Below are positions 9,125 to 17,453 of a stretch of 64,000 nucleotides of DNA, piece after piece; position 1 is the stretch's first letter, and the number at the start of each line of letters is the position of its first letter. The notes beneath the pieces are model-generated. The model searched no databases and was not told where the DNA came from. It worked only from the letters and a program-made list of their open reading frames with translations. A program made the position numbers and the translations under genes. This stretch comes from Aquitalea aquatica (GTDB taxonomy: Bacteria > Pseudomonadota > Gammaproteobacteria > Burkholderiales > Chromobacteriaceae): assembly GCF_013911085.1 (NCBI RefSeq), contig NZ_JACERN010000030.1:248001-312000 (forward strand). Direction: 5' to 3'.

Positions 9125-10045
9125 TCAGGCCATGTGATTGGCTACGCTGAGCAACAGGACGACAAACAACCATAACAGGGCCGAGCGCCACACCAGTCCG
9201 ACAGCACTTTTCAGAAAGCCGGGATCAGCCTCGTCGCCCAGGCCCAGTTCAGGCCGGAACTTGATGGTGTAATCCTGTCGGAGCGGATCGCCCAGTTTGA
9301 CGCCCAGCGCGCCGGCCGCCGAGGCCAGCAGAATGCCGTTAGCGTAATTACCCCAGGTTTTTGCCTGCGAGCGCCAGCAGTAAACCGCGTCTTCAAAATC
9401 GCCCATTACGGCGAAGCTGGCTGCAGTCAGACGCACCGGCAACCAGTCAAGCCAGGCAGCAGCACTGCCGGCAAAGCGACCAAAACGGTCTTCCTCAGCC
9501 TGACGACCACCCCATTTCTGGCCCAGCATGCTGCACAGACGGTACAGCAAGGCACCGGACGGTCCCGGTAGCAGTACAAACCAGAACATGGTGCCGAACA
9601 CGTGACGATAGCTGTCTACCACACCCTGCTCGATGGCCAGCCGTGAAATCTCGCCCACCGACAATTCGGCTGCCGGCAAACCGGTCCAGCGCGACAATGC
9701 AGTACGTGCATCCAGATCACGCCCCTCGGCCAAGGCCAGGGATATCTCGGAAAATGCGCTGGAAAAGTGACGGAAGCCCATGGTGAGGTACAGCACCAGC
9801 ACATTCCACAGGATGGCGAGCAAAGGATTGGCCGCATACAAGGCGTAGTACACCAGCAGGCTCAGCAACACCGGCGGCAGGATGGCCAGCATCCACGCAA
9901 ACACGCCATGCCGGTTGGCACCGGCATTCAGGTTGCGTTCCAGGTGATTGGCATAACGGGTAAACACATGCCAGACGCGGTTACGGTTGCCCAGTGGGCG
10001 CAGCTGTTCAAGTGCCAGCGCAAATATCAGGGAAATCAGGGTCAT
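9125..10045 (-). CDS. CobD/CbiB-family integral membrane protein, 306 aa
   Basis: A polytopic membrane protein with the CobD/CbiB (adenosylcobinamide-phosphate synthase) fold: N-terminal LISLIFALALEQLRPL, hydrophobic segments near residues 50-90 and 170-190, and a C-terminal membrane segment ending at the stop. No other cobalamin gene is near, so it is more likely the stand-alone CobD/CbiB-like or AmpE-like protein common in betaproteobacteria, whose role is unsettled. The ATG at 10045 is preferred because the family begins there; a frame from 10117 adds 24 unrelated residues. The ribosome site is weak for both. Confidence 0.82.
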   Translation of the reverse strand: MTLISLIFALALEQLRPLGNRNRVWHVFTRYANHLERNLNAGANRHGVFAWMLAILPPVLLSLLVYYALYAANPLLAILWNVLVLYLTMGFRHFSSAFSEISLALAEGRDLDARTALSRWTGLPAAELSVGEISRLAIEQGVVDSYRHVFGTMFWFVLLPGPSGALLYRLCSMLGQKWGGRQAEEDRFGRFAGSAAAWLDWLPVRLTAASFAVMGDFEDAVYCWRSQAKTWGNYANGILLASAAGALGVKLGDPLRQDYTIKFRPELGLGDEADPGFLKSAVGLVWRSALLWLFVVLLLSVANHMA

Positions 10046-10156
10046 CAGATTTTTGGATGGTGGTTTGCTCAGGCCTAGCGGCGAAGATACCACATAAGGG
10101 GCAGATGCGCCCACCACATCGCAGCAGCAGGCGGGAGAAACAGCGAGAAAACAGAC

Positions 10157-10636
10157 TCAGGCCGAACCGAGAAAGCGGCGACCGCCTACCGGTTGCGGCT
10201 GCTGGCCGCCACGATCATAGCTGAGTGTCGCAGCAGCTGCCTGACGCAGTACTGCCAGCGATTCTTCGACCTGCCCCAGTTGCTGCTCGATAAAGCTGCC
10301 ATTGAGCTGGTTGATGCCCTGGGCGCGGTGAATCTGGTCTTCCAGCGCCAGCCAGGCCTGGCGCTCGGCCGGTTTGTCCGCCAGCCAGATATATACGGTA
10401 TCGCTATCAGACAGGCCCAGCGTCTTCATCAACTGGCCGCGCTGCTGCGACTGTCTGGCCAACTCGTCCAGCACCTTGCTCTTGCTGTCGGCCAGCGCTT
10501 CCAGCAAATGCACCTGACCGGCAATCATCACCTGCTGCTCCTGCTGCAGCAGTTCCACCAGGCGCAGCACATGGGCCGTTTCAGCCTGGCATAGCTCGGC
10601 AAAGCCTTGTTGTTGATTCATGGCAGCGTCAACCAT
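10157..10636 (-). CDS. flgN: FlgN-family flagellar export chaperone, 159 aa
   Basis: FlgN is the cytoplasmic chaperone for hook-filament junction proteins FlgK and FlgL. The protein is alpha-helical and Gln-rich (LLQQEQQVMIAG..LLEALADSKSKVLDEL), with the FlgN coiled-coil pattern and a flexible C-terminus. Its place directly after flgM (gap about 10 bases) is the standard flgM-flgN order. The start at 10636 or the internal ATG at 10621 are both possible, as neither has a strong ribosome site. Confidence 0.85.
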   Translation of the reverse strand: MVDAAMNQQQGFAELCQAETAHVLRLVELLQQEQQVMIAGQVHLLEALADSKSKVLDELARQSQQRGQLMKTLGLSDSDTVYIWLADKPAERQAWLALEDQIHRAQGINQLNGSFIEQQLGQVEESLAVLRQAAAATLSYDRGGQQPQPVGGRRFLGSA

Positions 10637-10646
10637 TTTGCCGGGC

Positions 10647-10949
10647 TTACTGGTTCAGCAATTCTTTGGTGGAAGCGATCAGGCTATCGGCAATCTTGCC
10701 CGGATCCACCGAGAAGCTGCCGGATGCAATGGCGCTCTTGATGGCATCCACTTTGGCGGCATCGAACGACGGCGCAGTATCGCCAGCCTGCGTTGCCAGT
10801 GCGCTGATACGGCTGGCCAGCGGATTGATTTCCACGCTATCGGTCGGGGCTGAGCCGGCAGCAGTGGCTTGCGTGCCAGCATCGCGCCGGGCCAGCTTGC
10901 TCTGGCTGGCATAGGCGCCAACCGCACTGCCCGAGTTGTCGATTTTCAT
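10647..10949 (-). CDS. flgM: Anti-sigma-28 factor FlgM, 100 aa
   Basis: FlgM holds sigma-28 (FliA) inactive until the hook-basal body is complete and FlgM is exported. The N-terminal MKIDNSG half is disordered and Ala/Ser-rich. The C-terminal half (about residues 40-100, VDAIKSAIASGSFSVDPGKIADSL) is the sigma-binding domain with the family's usual pattern. The ATG at 10949 has GGAAGG about 8 bases upstream; five further upstream residues are discarded. A sigma-28 promoter lies at 10986-11012, so FlgM is made in the late flagellar class. Confidence 0.93.
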   Translation of the reverse strand: MKIDNSGSAVGAYASQSKLARRDAGTQATAAGSAPTDSVEINPLASRISALATQAGDTAPSFDAAKVDAIKSAIASGSFSVDPGKIADSLIASTKELLNQ

Positions 10950-10985
10950 GGTGGGGCCTTCCAAACTAACGAGGGGTTTAATCTA

Positions 10986-11012
10986 TTATCGGCTGAAAAA
11001 GCAATCTCTTGA
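10986..11012 (-). promoter_or_regulatory. Sigma-28 (FliA) promoter of flgM-flgN
   Basis: On the minus strand, TCAAGAGA (11012-11005) and a perfect GCCGATAA (10993-10986) are separated by 11 bases. The spacing and -10 box match the sigma-28 consensus, and TCAAG matches the -35 form I know from pseudomonads. It lies between flgA and flgM, about 37 bases before the flgM ATG. Confidence 0.8.
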
Positions 11013-11020
11013 AACTTTAT

Positions 11021-11695
11021 TCAGTATGCCAGGCTGACGGTGCCATCCGGCTGTACCATTCCACGCACCACCCTGCCGCTACTGAGCCGGACCGACACAG
11101 CTTCGCCAACCGCAGCATTGCCATTGGCCGTGCCTTCGGACAAAACACTGAAACCGTCGCCGCCAGCCGATACCTTGACCGGCTGCCCGGTGCGTACCGC
11201 ATAAGGTGCATGCAGCATGAAATTGCGCAGCCAGCTACCGGCCGGCGCACCACTGCGCATGCTCTGCCCCACCGCAAGGGCCAGTTCGTTCAACACATTG
11301 CGCGCCATCGCCGGATTGGCAATTTCCACCAGCTTGACATCCCCGGCCTGCAACACCTCGCCTGCGGCCACCGAACGGGTCAGTACCACTCCCAGCTGCT
11401 TTTCATTGACTGCTACCGGCAGCCGGATGCTCCAGCCGCTGTCGGGGCAGACAATCACCAGGCTGGTATTACCACTGGTCTGGGCGGTATTGGACCAATC
11501 CACCTTGGGGCTGGAACATGCAGGCAGCACCAGCCGCCGATCCAGCCGCCCCAGCTTGTAGCTGGCCTGGCGATGGCTGACTTCCTGCTGCATGAAGCGG
11601 TCGGCCAGTTTTTCCAGCGCCGCCATGTCCTGGTTGGCAGCAGCGCATACCATGCTGGATAGCAGCATGCTCAGAAACAGATAAGGGAATTTCAT
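11021..11695 (-). CDS. flgA: Flagellar P-ring assembly chaperone FlgA, 224 aa
   Basis: FlgA is periplasmic and helps polymerise the FlgI P-ring. A signal peptide occupies residues 1-19 (cleavage after VCAAA). The C-terminal SAF domain includes SVAAGEVLQAGDV near residue 110 and ends with the typical GRVVRGMVQPDGTVSLAY. Length is normal. It heads the flgA-flgM-flgN row; flgBCDE, usually divergent from flgA, are not here: thrC lies upstream instead. Confidence 0.93.
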   Translation of the reverse strand: MKFPYLFLSMLLSSMVCAAANQDMAALEKLADRFMQQEVSHRQASYKLGRLDRRLVLPACSSPKVDWSNTAQTSGNTSLVIVCPDSGWSIRLPVAVNEKQLGVVLTRSVAAGEVLQAGDVKLVEIANPAMARNVLNELALAVGQSMRSGAPAGSWLRNFMLHAPYAVRTGQPVKVSAGGDGFSVLSEGTANGNAAVGEAVSVRLSSGRVVRGMVQPDGTVSLAY

Positions 11696-11793
11696 CCTGC
11701 CATTGTATCCAGTCCGGTTGCCAATGCGTATCGGCGTAAGCCAACTGCCATCAGAGTGGCAAAGCCGGCAACAGTTGCATGCTGCAATGAAAA

Positions 11794-11815
11794 ACAGGCT
11801 CCTGACGGAGCCTGT
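11794..11815 (-). terminator. Rho-independent terminator of thrC
   Basis: ACAGGCTCC and GGAGCCTGT form a perfect 9-bp stem with a TGAC loop. Minus-strand RNA then has UUUU. It lies 20 bases after thrC. Confidence 0.75.
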
Positions 11816-11835
11816 CTGACTGACCTGGGCCGACT

Positions 11836-13245
11836 TCAGCCAGCCAGCGTCTGTTCAACGAAGGCTTTGACCTTGGCGGCATCGGCGTCGAACACCACCA
11901 CTTTTTGCGGCAGGTCTTCCAGGCCGTCAAAACCGGCCGGACGCGGCGGATCGCGGTCCAGCGCCTCGCGGATGGTATCGGCAAACTTGGCTGGCAGCGC
12001 TGTTTCCAGGCAGACCACGGTTTCACCCGGCAGACGCAACGCGCGCGCCACCTTGATGCCGTCGGCGGTATGGGTATCCACCACCACGCCATCGCTGGCA
12101 TCCAGTGCACGGATGGTGGCCAGACGGTCGGCATGATTGCTCTTGCCGGACACAAAACCGAACTTGCTGGCTGCATCGGCCAGCTTGGCAGACAGATCGA
12201 AGCCCTTGCCGGCATCGACATCGGCCCACAGTGCCTTGACCGCAGTGCCATCACGGCCCAGCAGGTCGAACACGAAGCGCTCGAAGTTGGAGGCCTTGGA
12301 AATATCCATGGAAGGGCTGGAAGTCACATAGGTATTGGCCGTGCCACGCGGGCGGTACTGCCCGGTGCGGAAGAATTCGTCCAGCACGTCGTTTTCATTG
12401 GTGGCCACGATCAGGCGCTGCACAGGCAAGCCCATCTGGCGGGCGATATGGCCGGCGCAGACATTGCCGAAGTTGCCGGACGGCACACAGAAGCTGACCT
12501 GTTCGTCATTGCTGCTGGTGGCGTTGAAATAGCCCTTGAAGTAATACACCACCTGCGCCACTACGCGGGCCCAGTTGATGGAGTTGACGGTGCCGATCTG
12601 GTATTTGGCCTTGAAGGCGTGGTCGTTCTGCACCGCCTTCACGATATCCTGACAGTCATCGAACATGCCCTTGATGGCGATGTTGTGGATGTTGGCATCC
12701 TGCAGGCTGAACATTTGTGCGCGCTGGAAGGCACTCATCAGGCCATCCGGGCTCAACATGAAGACATTGATACCCTTTTTACCGCGCATGGCGTATTCGG
12801 CGGCACTGCCGGTATCGCCCGAGGTGGCACCCAGAATATTCAGCGACTGACCTTTTTTGGCCAGCACATATTCAAACAGGTTGCCCAGCAGCTGCATGGC
12901 CATGTCCTTGAAGGCCAGCGTCGGGCCATTGGACAGTTCCAGAATCACCAGGCCATCGGACAGGCGCTTGACCGGGGTAATGTCGGCACTGCCAAACACC
13001 GCAGCAGTATAGGTGCGGTCGACGATGTCCTTGAGGTCGGCCTCGGGAATGTCGGTGGCGAACAGGCGGATGATTTCGAAGGCCAGTTCGGCATAAGACA
13101 GGCCACGCCAGGCATCCAGCTGGCTGCGGCTGATATGCGGGTAGCTTTCCGGCAACGCCAAGCCACCATCCGGTGCCAGGCCCATGAGCAGGATGTCGCT
13201 GAAACTTTGCGGCTGCATGCCGCCACGTGTGCTGAGGTACTTCAT
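11836..13245 (-). CDS. thrC: Threonine synthase, 469 aa
   Basis: ThrC converts O-phospho-L-homoserine to L-threonine with pyridoxal phosphate. The protein starts MKYLSTRGG as in other long (class II type) threonine synthases; the PLP lysine is in LAFKDMAMQ near residue 113, and GATSGDTGSAA near 158 binds phosphate. The ATG at 13245 matches the family N-terminus; an ATG at 13272 is also open and has AAGG upstream, but would overlap the preceding gene. Two small secreted-protein genes separate it from hom on the same strand. Confidence 0.95.
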   Translation of the reverse strand: MKYLSTRGGMQPQSFSDILLMGLAPDGGLALPESYPHISRSQLDAWRGLSYAELAFEIIRLFATDIPEADLKDIVDRTYTAAVFGSADITPVKRLSDGLVILELSNGPTLAFKDMAMQLLGNLFEYVLAKKGQSLNILGATSGDTGSAAEYAMRGKKGINVFMLSPDGLMSAFQRAQMFSLQDANIHNIAIKGMFDDCQDIVKAVQNDHAFKAKYQIGTVNSINWARVVAQVVYYFKGYFNATSSNDEQVSFCVPSGNFGNVCAGHIARQMGLPVQRLIVATNENDVLDEFFRTGQYRPRGTANTYVTSSPSMDISKASNFERFVFDLLGRDGTAVKALWADVDAGKGFDLSAKLADAASKFGFVSGKSNHADRLATIRALDASDGVVVDTHTADGIKVARALRLPGETVVCLETALPAKFADTIREALDRDPPRPAGFDGLEDLPQKVVVFDADAAKVKAFVEQTLAG

Positions 13246-13247
13246 GA

Positions 13248-13667
13248 TCAGTTGGTCAACCTGTCCAGACATTGAAAACTGGCCTTGACGATCTTTTTCT
13301 TGATCTCGGGTGAAAAGGCCTTGAAGGTATTGCTGCCGCTGCCGGACATGCTATTGGCCACGGCTTCGCTCAGGTCATCCATGGTCAGTGCCTGCATGGC
13401 CTTGTCGGCGGCACAGCTACAGTAGCTGCTGCGGTTTTGCTGGGTAATGGCATGTCCAAGCTGCTGCTCCAGCTGCTTGAGCTTGGTACTGTCATTGGCA
13501 AAGCTGGTCATGCAGCCCTTGCTGATCAGCTGGCTGAAGTTCTGCACATAGGGTGCCATGCTGGGATCGTCCGCCAGACTGCCACTGGCCGTATCGGCCC
13601 AGGCAGACAGTGGCAGCAGCAGCAGCAGCAGCAGTGACAGCAGCAAGCGTTGGGGGAGAGTGGACAT
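13248..13667 (-). CDS. Small secreted cysteine protein with YCxCA motif, 139 aa
   Basis: I do not recognise a named family. A signal peptide with an unusually long leucine run (seven consecutive Leu encoded by a CTG repeat) ends near SAWA, residue 24. The mature part is helical and has cysteines in GCMTSF, YCSCAAD and SFQCLD. The YCxCA motif with a spaced partner cysteine also occurs in the neighbour at 13695-14051, so the two are probably tandem paralogues. The start ATG at 13667 is preferred over one four codons upstream. It lies between hom and thrC on the same strand, 2 bases before the thrC ATG, so it is likely co-transcribed. Confidence 0.7.
   Translation of the reverse strand: MSTLPQRLLLSLLLLLLLPLSAWADTASGSLADDPSMAPYVQNFSQLISKGCMTSFANDSTKLKQLEQQLGHAITQQNRSSYCSCAADKAMQALTMDDLSEAVANSMSGSGSNTFKAFSPEIKKKIVKASFQCLDRLTN
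13614..13634 (-). repeat. (CTG)7 trinucleotide repeat in a signal peptide
   Basis: Seven perfect CTG codons (CAG on the plus strand) encode residues 12-18 of the secreted protein. Slippage here would change signal-peptide length without shifting the frame. Confidence 0.8.
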
Positions 13668-13694
13668 GATGTCTTCCATTTTGGTAGCTGGGTC

Positions 13695-14051
13695 TCAGTC
13701 GGCGCTACTGGCATCCAGATGACGGCTACAGGCAGCGGAGGCTTCCGCCAGCCGCTTCTTGCCGCGCGGATCGTCCTTGCGGATCTGCCCGGTCAACACC
13801 CCCATCACTTCTTCCGAGGTAAAGGTGTTGGCCAGGTGTTCACTGGCGCACTGGCAGTATTTCTGGACCTGGGCGTCGGAGTGCTCGGCCACCCCGTCAG
13901 ATGCCGGGGTGCGCTTGAGACAGCCGCGCATCAGGAAGCCCTGCAGCAGATTATGCTGGCCGGGCGTCAGCGGCGTGGCATACAGCGCCGAAGCGGTCAG
14001 GGCACAGGCCATGCCTACGCCATTCATCCAGAGTCTTGCCATTGCAACCAT
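13695..14051 (-). CDS. Small secreted cysteine protein with YCxCA motif, 118 aa
   Basis: A hydrophobic N-terminus (cleavage likely after ALYA near residue 25) is followed by RGCLKRTP, YCQCASEHLA and AACSRHL. The cysteine layout, one Cys, then CxC, then a C-terminal Cys, and the YCxCA core are shared with the 13248-13667 product. The paired thiols suggest disulphides in the periplasm. Function is unknown. An ATG three codons further in is also possible. Confidence 0.68.
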   Translation of the reverse strand: MVAMARLWMNGVGMACALTASALYATPLTPGQHNLLQGFLMRGCLKRTPASDGVAEHSDAQVQKYCQCASEHLANTFTSEEVMGVLTGQIRKDDPRGKKRLAEASAACSRHLDASSAD

Positions 14052-14089
14052 CCAGTCGCCGCCCCGTCGGCAATGACGGGGCGAATGCC

Positions 14090-15400
14090 TTAGTCGTTGA
14101 GTTCTTCCATGCGCAGGCGCACTACCTTGCCAGCCACACTGTCCAGTGCCTCGATGGCGGCGATGGCGGCGTTGATGGCTCCTTCCTGCACCCGGTGGGT
14201 GAGGATGACCACTTCGGCATTGCCTTCGCTGGCCGAGCCCTTCTGGATCAGCGCTTCGATGGAGATGTCGTTTTCCGCCAGCAGGCCGGTGATATTGGCC
14301 AGCACACCGGCGCGGTCGGCAGCGCCGATACGCAGGTAGTAAGAGCTGTATACCTCGTCAATCGGCAGGATACGCAGGTCTTTCAGTTGGTCCGGCTGGA
14401 AGGCCAGATGCGGCACGCGGTGTTCCGGGTCTGCCGTCAGCAGGCGGGTCACGTCGACAATATCCGCCACCACGGCCGAGGCGGTCGGCAGCGCGCCGGC
14501 ACCCGCACCATAATGCAGGGTCTGGCCGACGGCATCGCCCTTGGCCAGCACTGCGTTCATCACGCCGTTGACATTGGCAATCAGCTGGCTTTCCGGAATC
14601 AGCGTCGGATGCACGCGCAGTTCCACGCCAGCATCGGTGCGGCGGGTGAAGCCCAACAGCTTGACGCGATAGCCCAGCTCTTCGGCGTACTTGATGTCGC
14701 GACCATCTAGCTTGCTGATGCCTTCCAGATAGCAGCTATCGAACTGCATCGGAATACCAAAGGCCAGTGCCGCCATGATGGTGAGCTTGTGGCCAGCGTC
14801 GTGACCTTCGATATCGAAGGTGGGATCGGCTTCGGCATAACCCAGGCGCTGGGCTTCGGCCAGTACATCGGCAAAGCTGGCTCCCTTCTCACGCATTTCG
14901 GTAAGAATGAAGTTGGAAGTACCGTTGATGATGCCGGCGATCCATTCGATACGGTTGGCCGAAAGGCCCTCGCGCAGCGCCTTGATAATGGGGATACCAC
15001 CGGCAACGGCGGCCTCGAAGGCTACCATCACGCCCTGCTCCTGGGCGCGGGCGAAGATTTCATTGCCGTGTACCGCCAGCAGCTTCTTGTTGGCGGTCAC
15101 CACGTGCTTGCCATTGGCAATGGCCTTGAGCACCAGTTCCTTGGCCACGGTGTCGCCACCGATCAGCTCGACCACGATGTCGACTTCCGGATCGTTGACC
15201 ACGGCAAAGGCATCGGCGACCAATTTGACCTCATCGCCCACCAGCTGGCGTGCCAGCTCCAGATTACGGCGCGAGGCAATGGTCAGCCGGATTTCGCGGC
15301 CGGCACGGCGGGCGATTTCCTCGGCATTGCGCTTGAGTACGGTGGCGACACCGCCACCGACAGTCCCCACGCCCATCAGGCCAATATTGATCGGTTTCAT
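14090..15400 (-). CDS. hom: Homoserine dehydrogenase, 436 aa
   Basis: Reduces aspartate semialdehyde to homoserine on the way to threonine and methionine. The N-terminal NAD(P) motif is GLMGVGTVGGGV. The central catalytic region includes NGTSNFILTEM and GYAEADPTFDIEG with its conserved Glu/Asp. A C-terminal ACT domain (about residues 350-430, VLANITGLLAENDISIE) suggests feedback control by threonine. The ATG at 15400 is chosen because GGAG lies 6 bases before it and the length then matches the usual 436; 46 extra codons upstream are discarded. It is monofunctional (no aspartokinase domain). Confidence 0.95.
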   Translation of the reverse strand: MKPINIGLMGVGTVGGGVATVLKRNAEEIARRAGREIRLTIASRRNLELARQLVGDEVKLVADAFAVVNDPEVDIVVELIGGDTVAKELVLKAIANGKHVVTANKKLLAVHGNEIFARAQEQGVMVAFEAAVAGGIPIIKALREGLSANRIEWIAGIINGTSNFILTEMREKGASFADVLAEAQRLGYAEADPTFDIEGHDAGHKLTIMAALAFGIPMQFDSCYLEGISKLDGRDIKYAEELGYRVKLLGFTRRTDAGVELRVHPTLIPESQLIANVNGVMNAVLAKGDAVGQTLHYGAGAGALPTASAVVADIVDVTRLLTADPEHRVPHLAFQPDQLKDLRILPIDEVYSSYYLRIGAADRAGVLANITGLLAENDISIEALIQKGSASEGNAEVVILTHRVQEGAINAAIAAIEALDSVAGKVVRLRMEELND

Positions 15401-15445
15401 TACCATCTCCATGTCTGTCTCTAGTGTTTTGTCCCGGGCCGACGG

Positions 15446-15482
15446 CCTCTTGGCAAGGCGGCCATACCGGCTTGCCAAGAGG
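15446..15482. repeat. Perfect 12-bp inverted repeat in the alaA-hom gap
   Basis: CCTCTTGGCAAG (15446-15457) and CTTGCCAAGAGG (15471-15482) are exact complements around 13 bases, and an inner CGG/CCG pair extends the hairpin. No T-tract follows on either strand, so this is not an ordinary terminator. Confidence 0.8.
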
Positions 15483-15499
15483 TCTTCACGCGGATGACA

Positions 15500-15528
15500 C
15501 AGCCGGCGGGCTGTTACGCCACCGGCTG
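15500..15528. repeat. Second inverted repeat in the alaA-hom gap
   Basis: CAGCCGG (15500-15506) and CCGGCTG (15522-15528) can form a 7-bp stem just after the alaA stop, in tandem with the 15446-15482 hairpin. Confidence 0.55.
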
Positions 15529-15537
15529 CATCGGGCA

Positions 15538-16845
15538 TCAGGCCGTGCCGTGACGCTGGCGATAGCGCGCCAGGAAACGGGCAATGCGACCTATCGCTTC
15601 GATCAGGTCATCCGAGTTAGGAAGGAATACCACGCGGAAGTGATCCGGCGCAATCCAGTTAAACCCGCTGCCCTGCACCAGCAACACTTTTTCTTCCTGC
15701 AGCAGTTCCAGAATGAATTGCTGGTCGTCGCTGATGGGGTAGATCTTGGGGTCCAGTCGCGGGAACAGGTACAAGGCCCCCTGCGGCTTGACGCAAGTTA
15801 CGCCCGGAATGTCGGTGAGCAGCTTGTGCGCCAGATCGCGCTGGCGGGCCAGCCGGCCGCTGGGCGCCACCAGATCATCAATGCTCTGGTAACCGCCCAG
15901 TGCGGTCTGGATGGCAAACTGCGCCGGTACATTGGCACACAGCCGCATCGAGGCCAGCATGTTCAGGCCTTCGATATAGTCGCGCGCATGTTTTTTCTCG
16001 CCACACAGAATCATCCAGCCGGCGCGATAGCCACAGGCGCGGTAGTTCTTGGACAGGCCATTGAAGGTAACTACCAGCAGATCCGGTGCCAGCGCGGCGA
16101 TGGAGGTGTGTTTGACTTCGTCGTACAACACCTTGTCGTAGATTTCGTCGGCGTAGATGATCAGCTGATGCTGGCGTGCCAGCTCGACAATCTGCTGCAG
16201 CAAGGCCGGCGGATACACGGCACCGGTGGGGTTGTTGGGGTTGATCACCACGATGGCGCGGGTATTGGGGGTGATCTTGGCGCGGATGTCGTCGATATCG
16301 GGGAACCAGCCCTGCTCTTCGTCACAGACATAATGCAGCGCCTTGCCACCGGCCAGGCTGACGGCGGCAGTCCACAGCGGATAGTCCGGTGCCGGCACCA
16401 GCACTTCGTCGCCATTGTCCAGCAGCGCCTGCATGGCCATCACGATCAGTTCGGACACGCCATTGCCGATGATGATGTCGTCCATGCTGACATTGGGCAG
16501 CTGTTTTTCCTGGGCGTAATGCATGATGGATTTACGCGCGGCAAACAGGCCCTTGGAATCGGAATAACCGGAGGCGGACGGCAGGTTGACGATAACGTCT
16601 TCGATGATTTCATCCGGCGCAAAAAAACCGAATGGCGCAGGATTGCCGATATTCAGCTTGATGATGCGATGGCCTTCGTCTTCCATCTTCTTGGCATGCT
16701 CAAGCACCGGGCCACGGATGTCGTAGCAAACATTGGCGAGCTTCTGCGATTTGTGTACTGGCTGCATGGTGGCCTGTTTTTCCGTCACGGGCCGCGCCCC
16801 GGACACTGCGGCGGTCTTGCGGCGGCGCGGTTTGTTGTCTTTCAT
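15538..16845 (-). CDS. alaA: Alanine/pyridoxal-phosphate aminotransferase AlaA, 435 aa
   Basis: A class I aminotransferase of the AlaA (YfbQ) group making alanine from pyruvate and glutamate. The family N-terminus KLANVCYDIRGPV, NPNNPTGA, and the PLP lysine in LSKNYRACGYRAGW are all present. An ATG at 16845 with AAGGGA 6 bases upstream adds a basic 26-residue tail (DNKPRRRK) before the point where E. coli AlaA begins (ATG at 16767). I keep the long form because of the better ribosome site. It lies upstream of hom on the same strand. Confidence 0.92.
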   Translation of the reverse strand: MKDNKPRRRKTAAVSGARPVTEKQATMQPVHKSQKLANVCYDIRGPVLEHAKKMEDEGHRIIKLNIGNPAPFGFFAPDEIIEDVIVNLPSASGYSDSKGLFAARKSIMHYAQEKQLPNVSMDDIIIGNGVSELIVMAMQALLDNGDEVLVPAPDYPLWTAAVSLAGGKALHYVCDEEQGWFPDIDDIRAKITPNTRAIVVINPNNPTGAVYPPALLQQIVELARQHQLIIYADEIYDKVLYDEVKHTSIAALAPDLLVVTFNGLSKNYRACGYRAGWMILCGEKKHARDYIEGLNMLASMRLCANVPAQFAIQTALGGYQSIDDLVAPSGRLARQRDLAHKLLTDIPGVTCVKPQGALYLFPRLDPKIYPISDDQQFILELLQEEKVLLVQGSGFNWIAPDHFRVVFLPNSDDLIEAIGRIARFLARYRQRHGTA

Positions 16846-17014
16846 TAGAGTCCCTTGTCTGTCCCGGCCATTGGCGACACCGTCTGACAACGGCAGGTCA
16901 GGGTATAATCCTATCCCAAACCGTGCTGCACTGCATTACGGAGTGCGCCCTTGCACTGCAGTGCTGCAACACCCGACGCCAGCACCACCATTACCCTTGC
17001 AGGAAAGCGAGCCC

Positions 17015-17383
17015 ATGAAAATGCATCAGGCCCTGGGACAGGGCAGAAACCTGTTTACCGGCTATGGCGAAGGCCATGTGCTGATCAATGCCGAACGCCA
17101 CGACGGCAACCTGATCGTGACGCCGGACAGCGTACAGCCATGGGGTGTCGATGATTTTGCCAGCCTGACAGAGGCTCACTTCAACCTGCTGCTGGATTTG
17201 CAACCCGAGCTGGTGCTGTTTGGCTCCGGTGCCAGCCTGCGCTTTTTTCACCCGCGCCTGATGGCCGCGCTGGTTAACGCCGGCATCGGTGTGGATGTGA
17301 TGGATACCCAGGCTGCCTGTCGCACCTTCAACATCCTGATGGCGGAAGACCGCCGCGTAGTGGCCGCCATTCTGGCGATCTGA
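17015..17383 (+). CDS. Mth938-like (DUF498/NDUFAF3-type) protein, 122 aa
   Basis: A single-domain Mth938-like protein: GYGEGHVLIN near the start, LFGSGASLRFFHP in the middle and the conserved VDVMDTQAACRTFNILMAEDR at the C-terminus. Relatives include mitochondrial complex I assembly factor NDUFAF3, but bacterial function is not settled. AGGA lies before the ATG. It diverges from alaA and is followed by a strong hairpin. Confidence 0.88.
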   Translation: MKMHQALGQGRNLFTGYGEGHVLINAERHDGNLIVTPDSVQPWGVDDFASLTEAHFNLLLDLQPELVLFGSGASLRFFHPRLMAALVNAGIGVDVMDTQAACRTFNILMAEDRRVVAAILAI

Positions 17384-17400
17384 AGCTGGCTGCCATGAAT

Positions 17401-17423
17401 AAAGCCCCGCAATGCGGGGCTTT
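17401..17423. terminator. Bidirectional terminator
   Basis: AAAGCCCCGC and GCGGGGCTTT form a perfect 10-bp stem with an AAT loop, between the convergent genes ending at 17383 and 17454. Confidence 0.8.
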
Positions 17424-17453
17424 GCTATTGGGGCAGGGGCTTGCGGTGGCCGA

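Noticed and set aside
11905-13275. Long open frame antisense to thrC
   Set aside because: Shadow of thrC; no homology-like motifs and no start signal.
16904-16909. TATAAT box upstream of the Mth938-like gene
   Set aside because: A good -10 box, but the only -35-like element (CTGACA) is 14 bases away, too close; not reported as a promoter.
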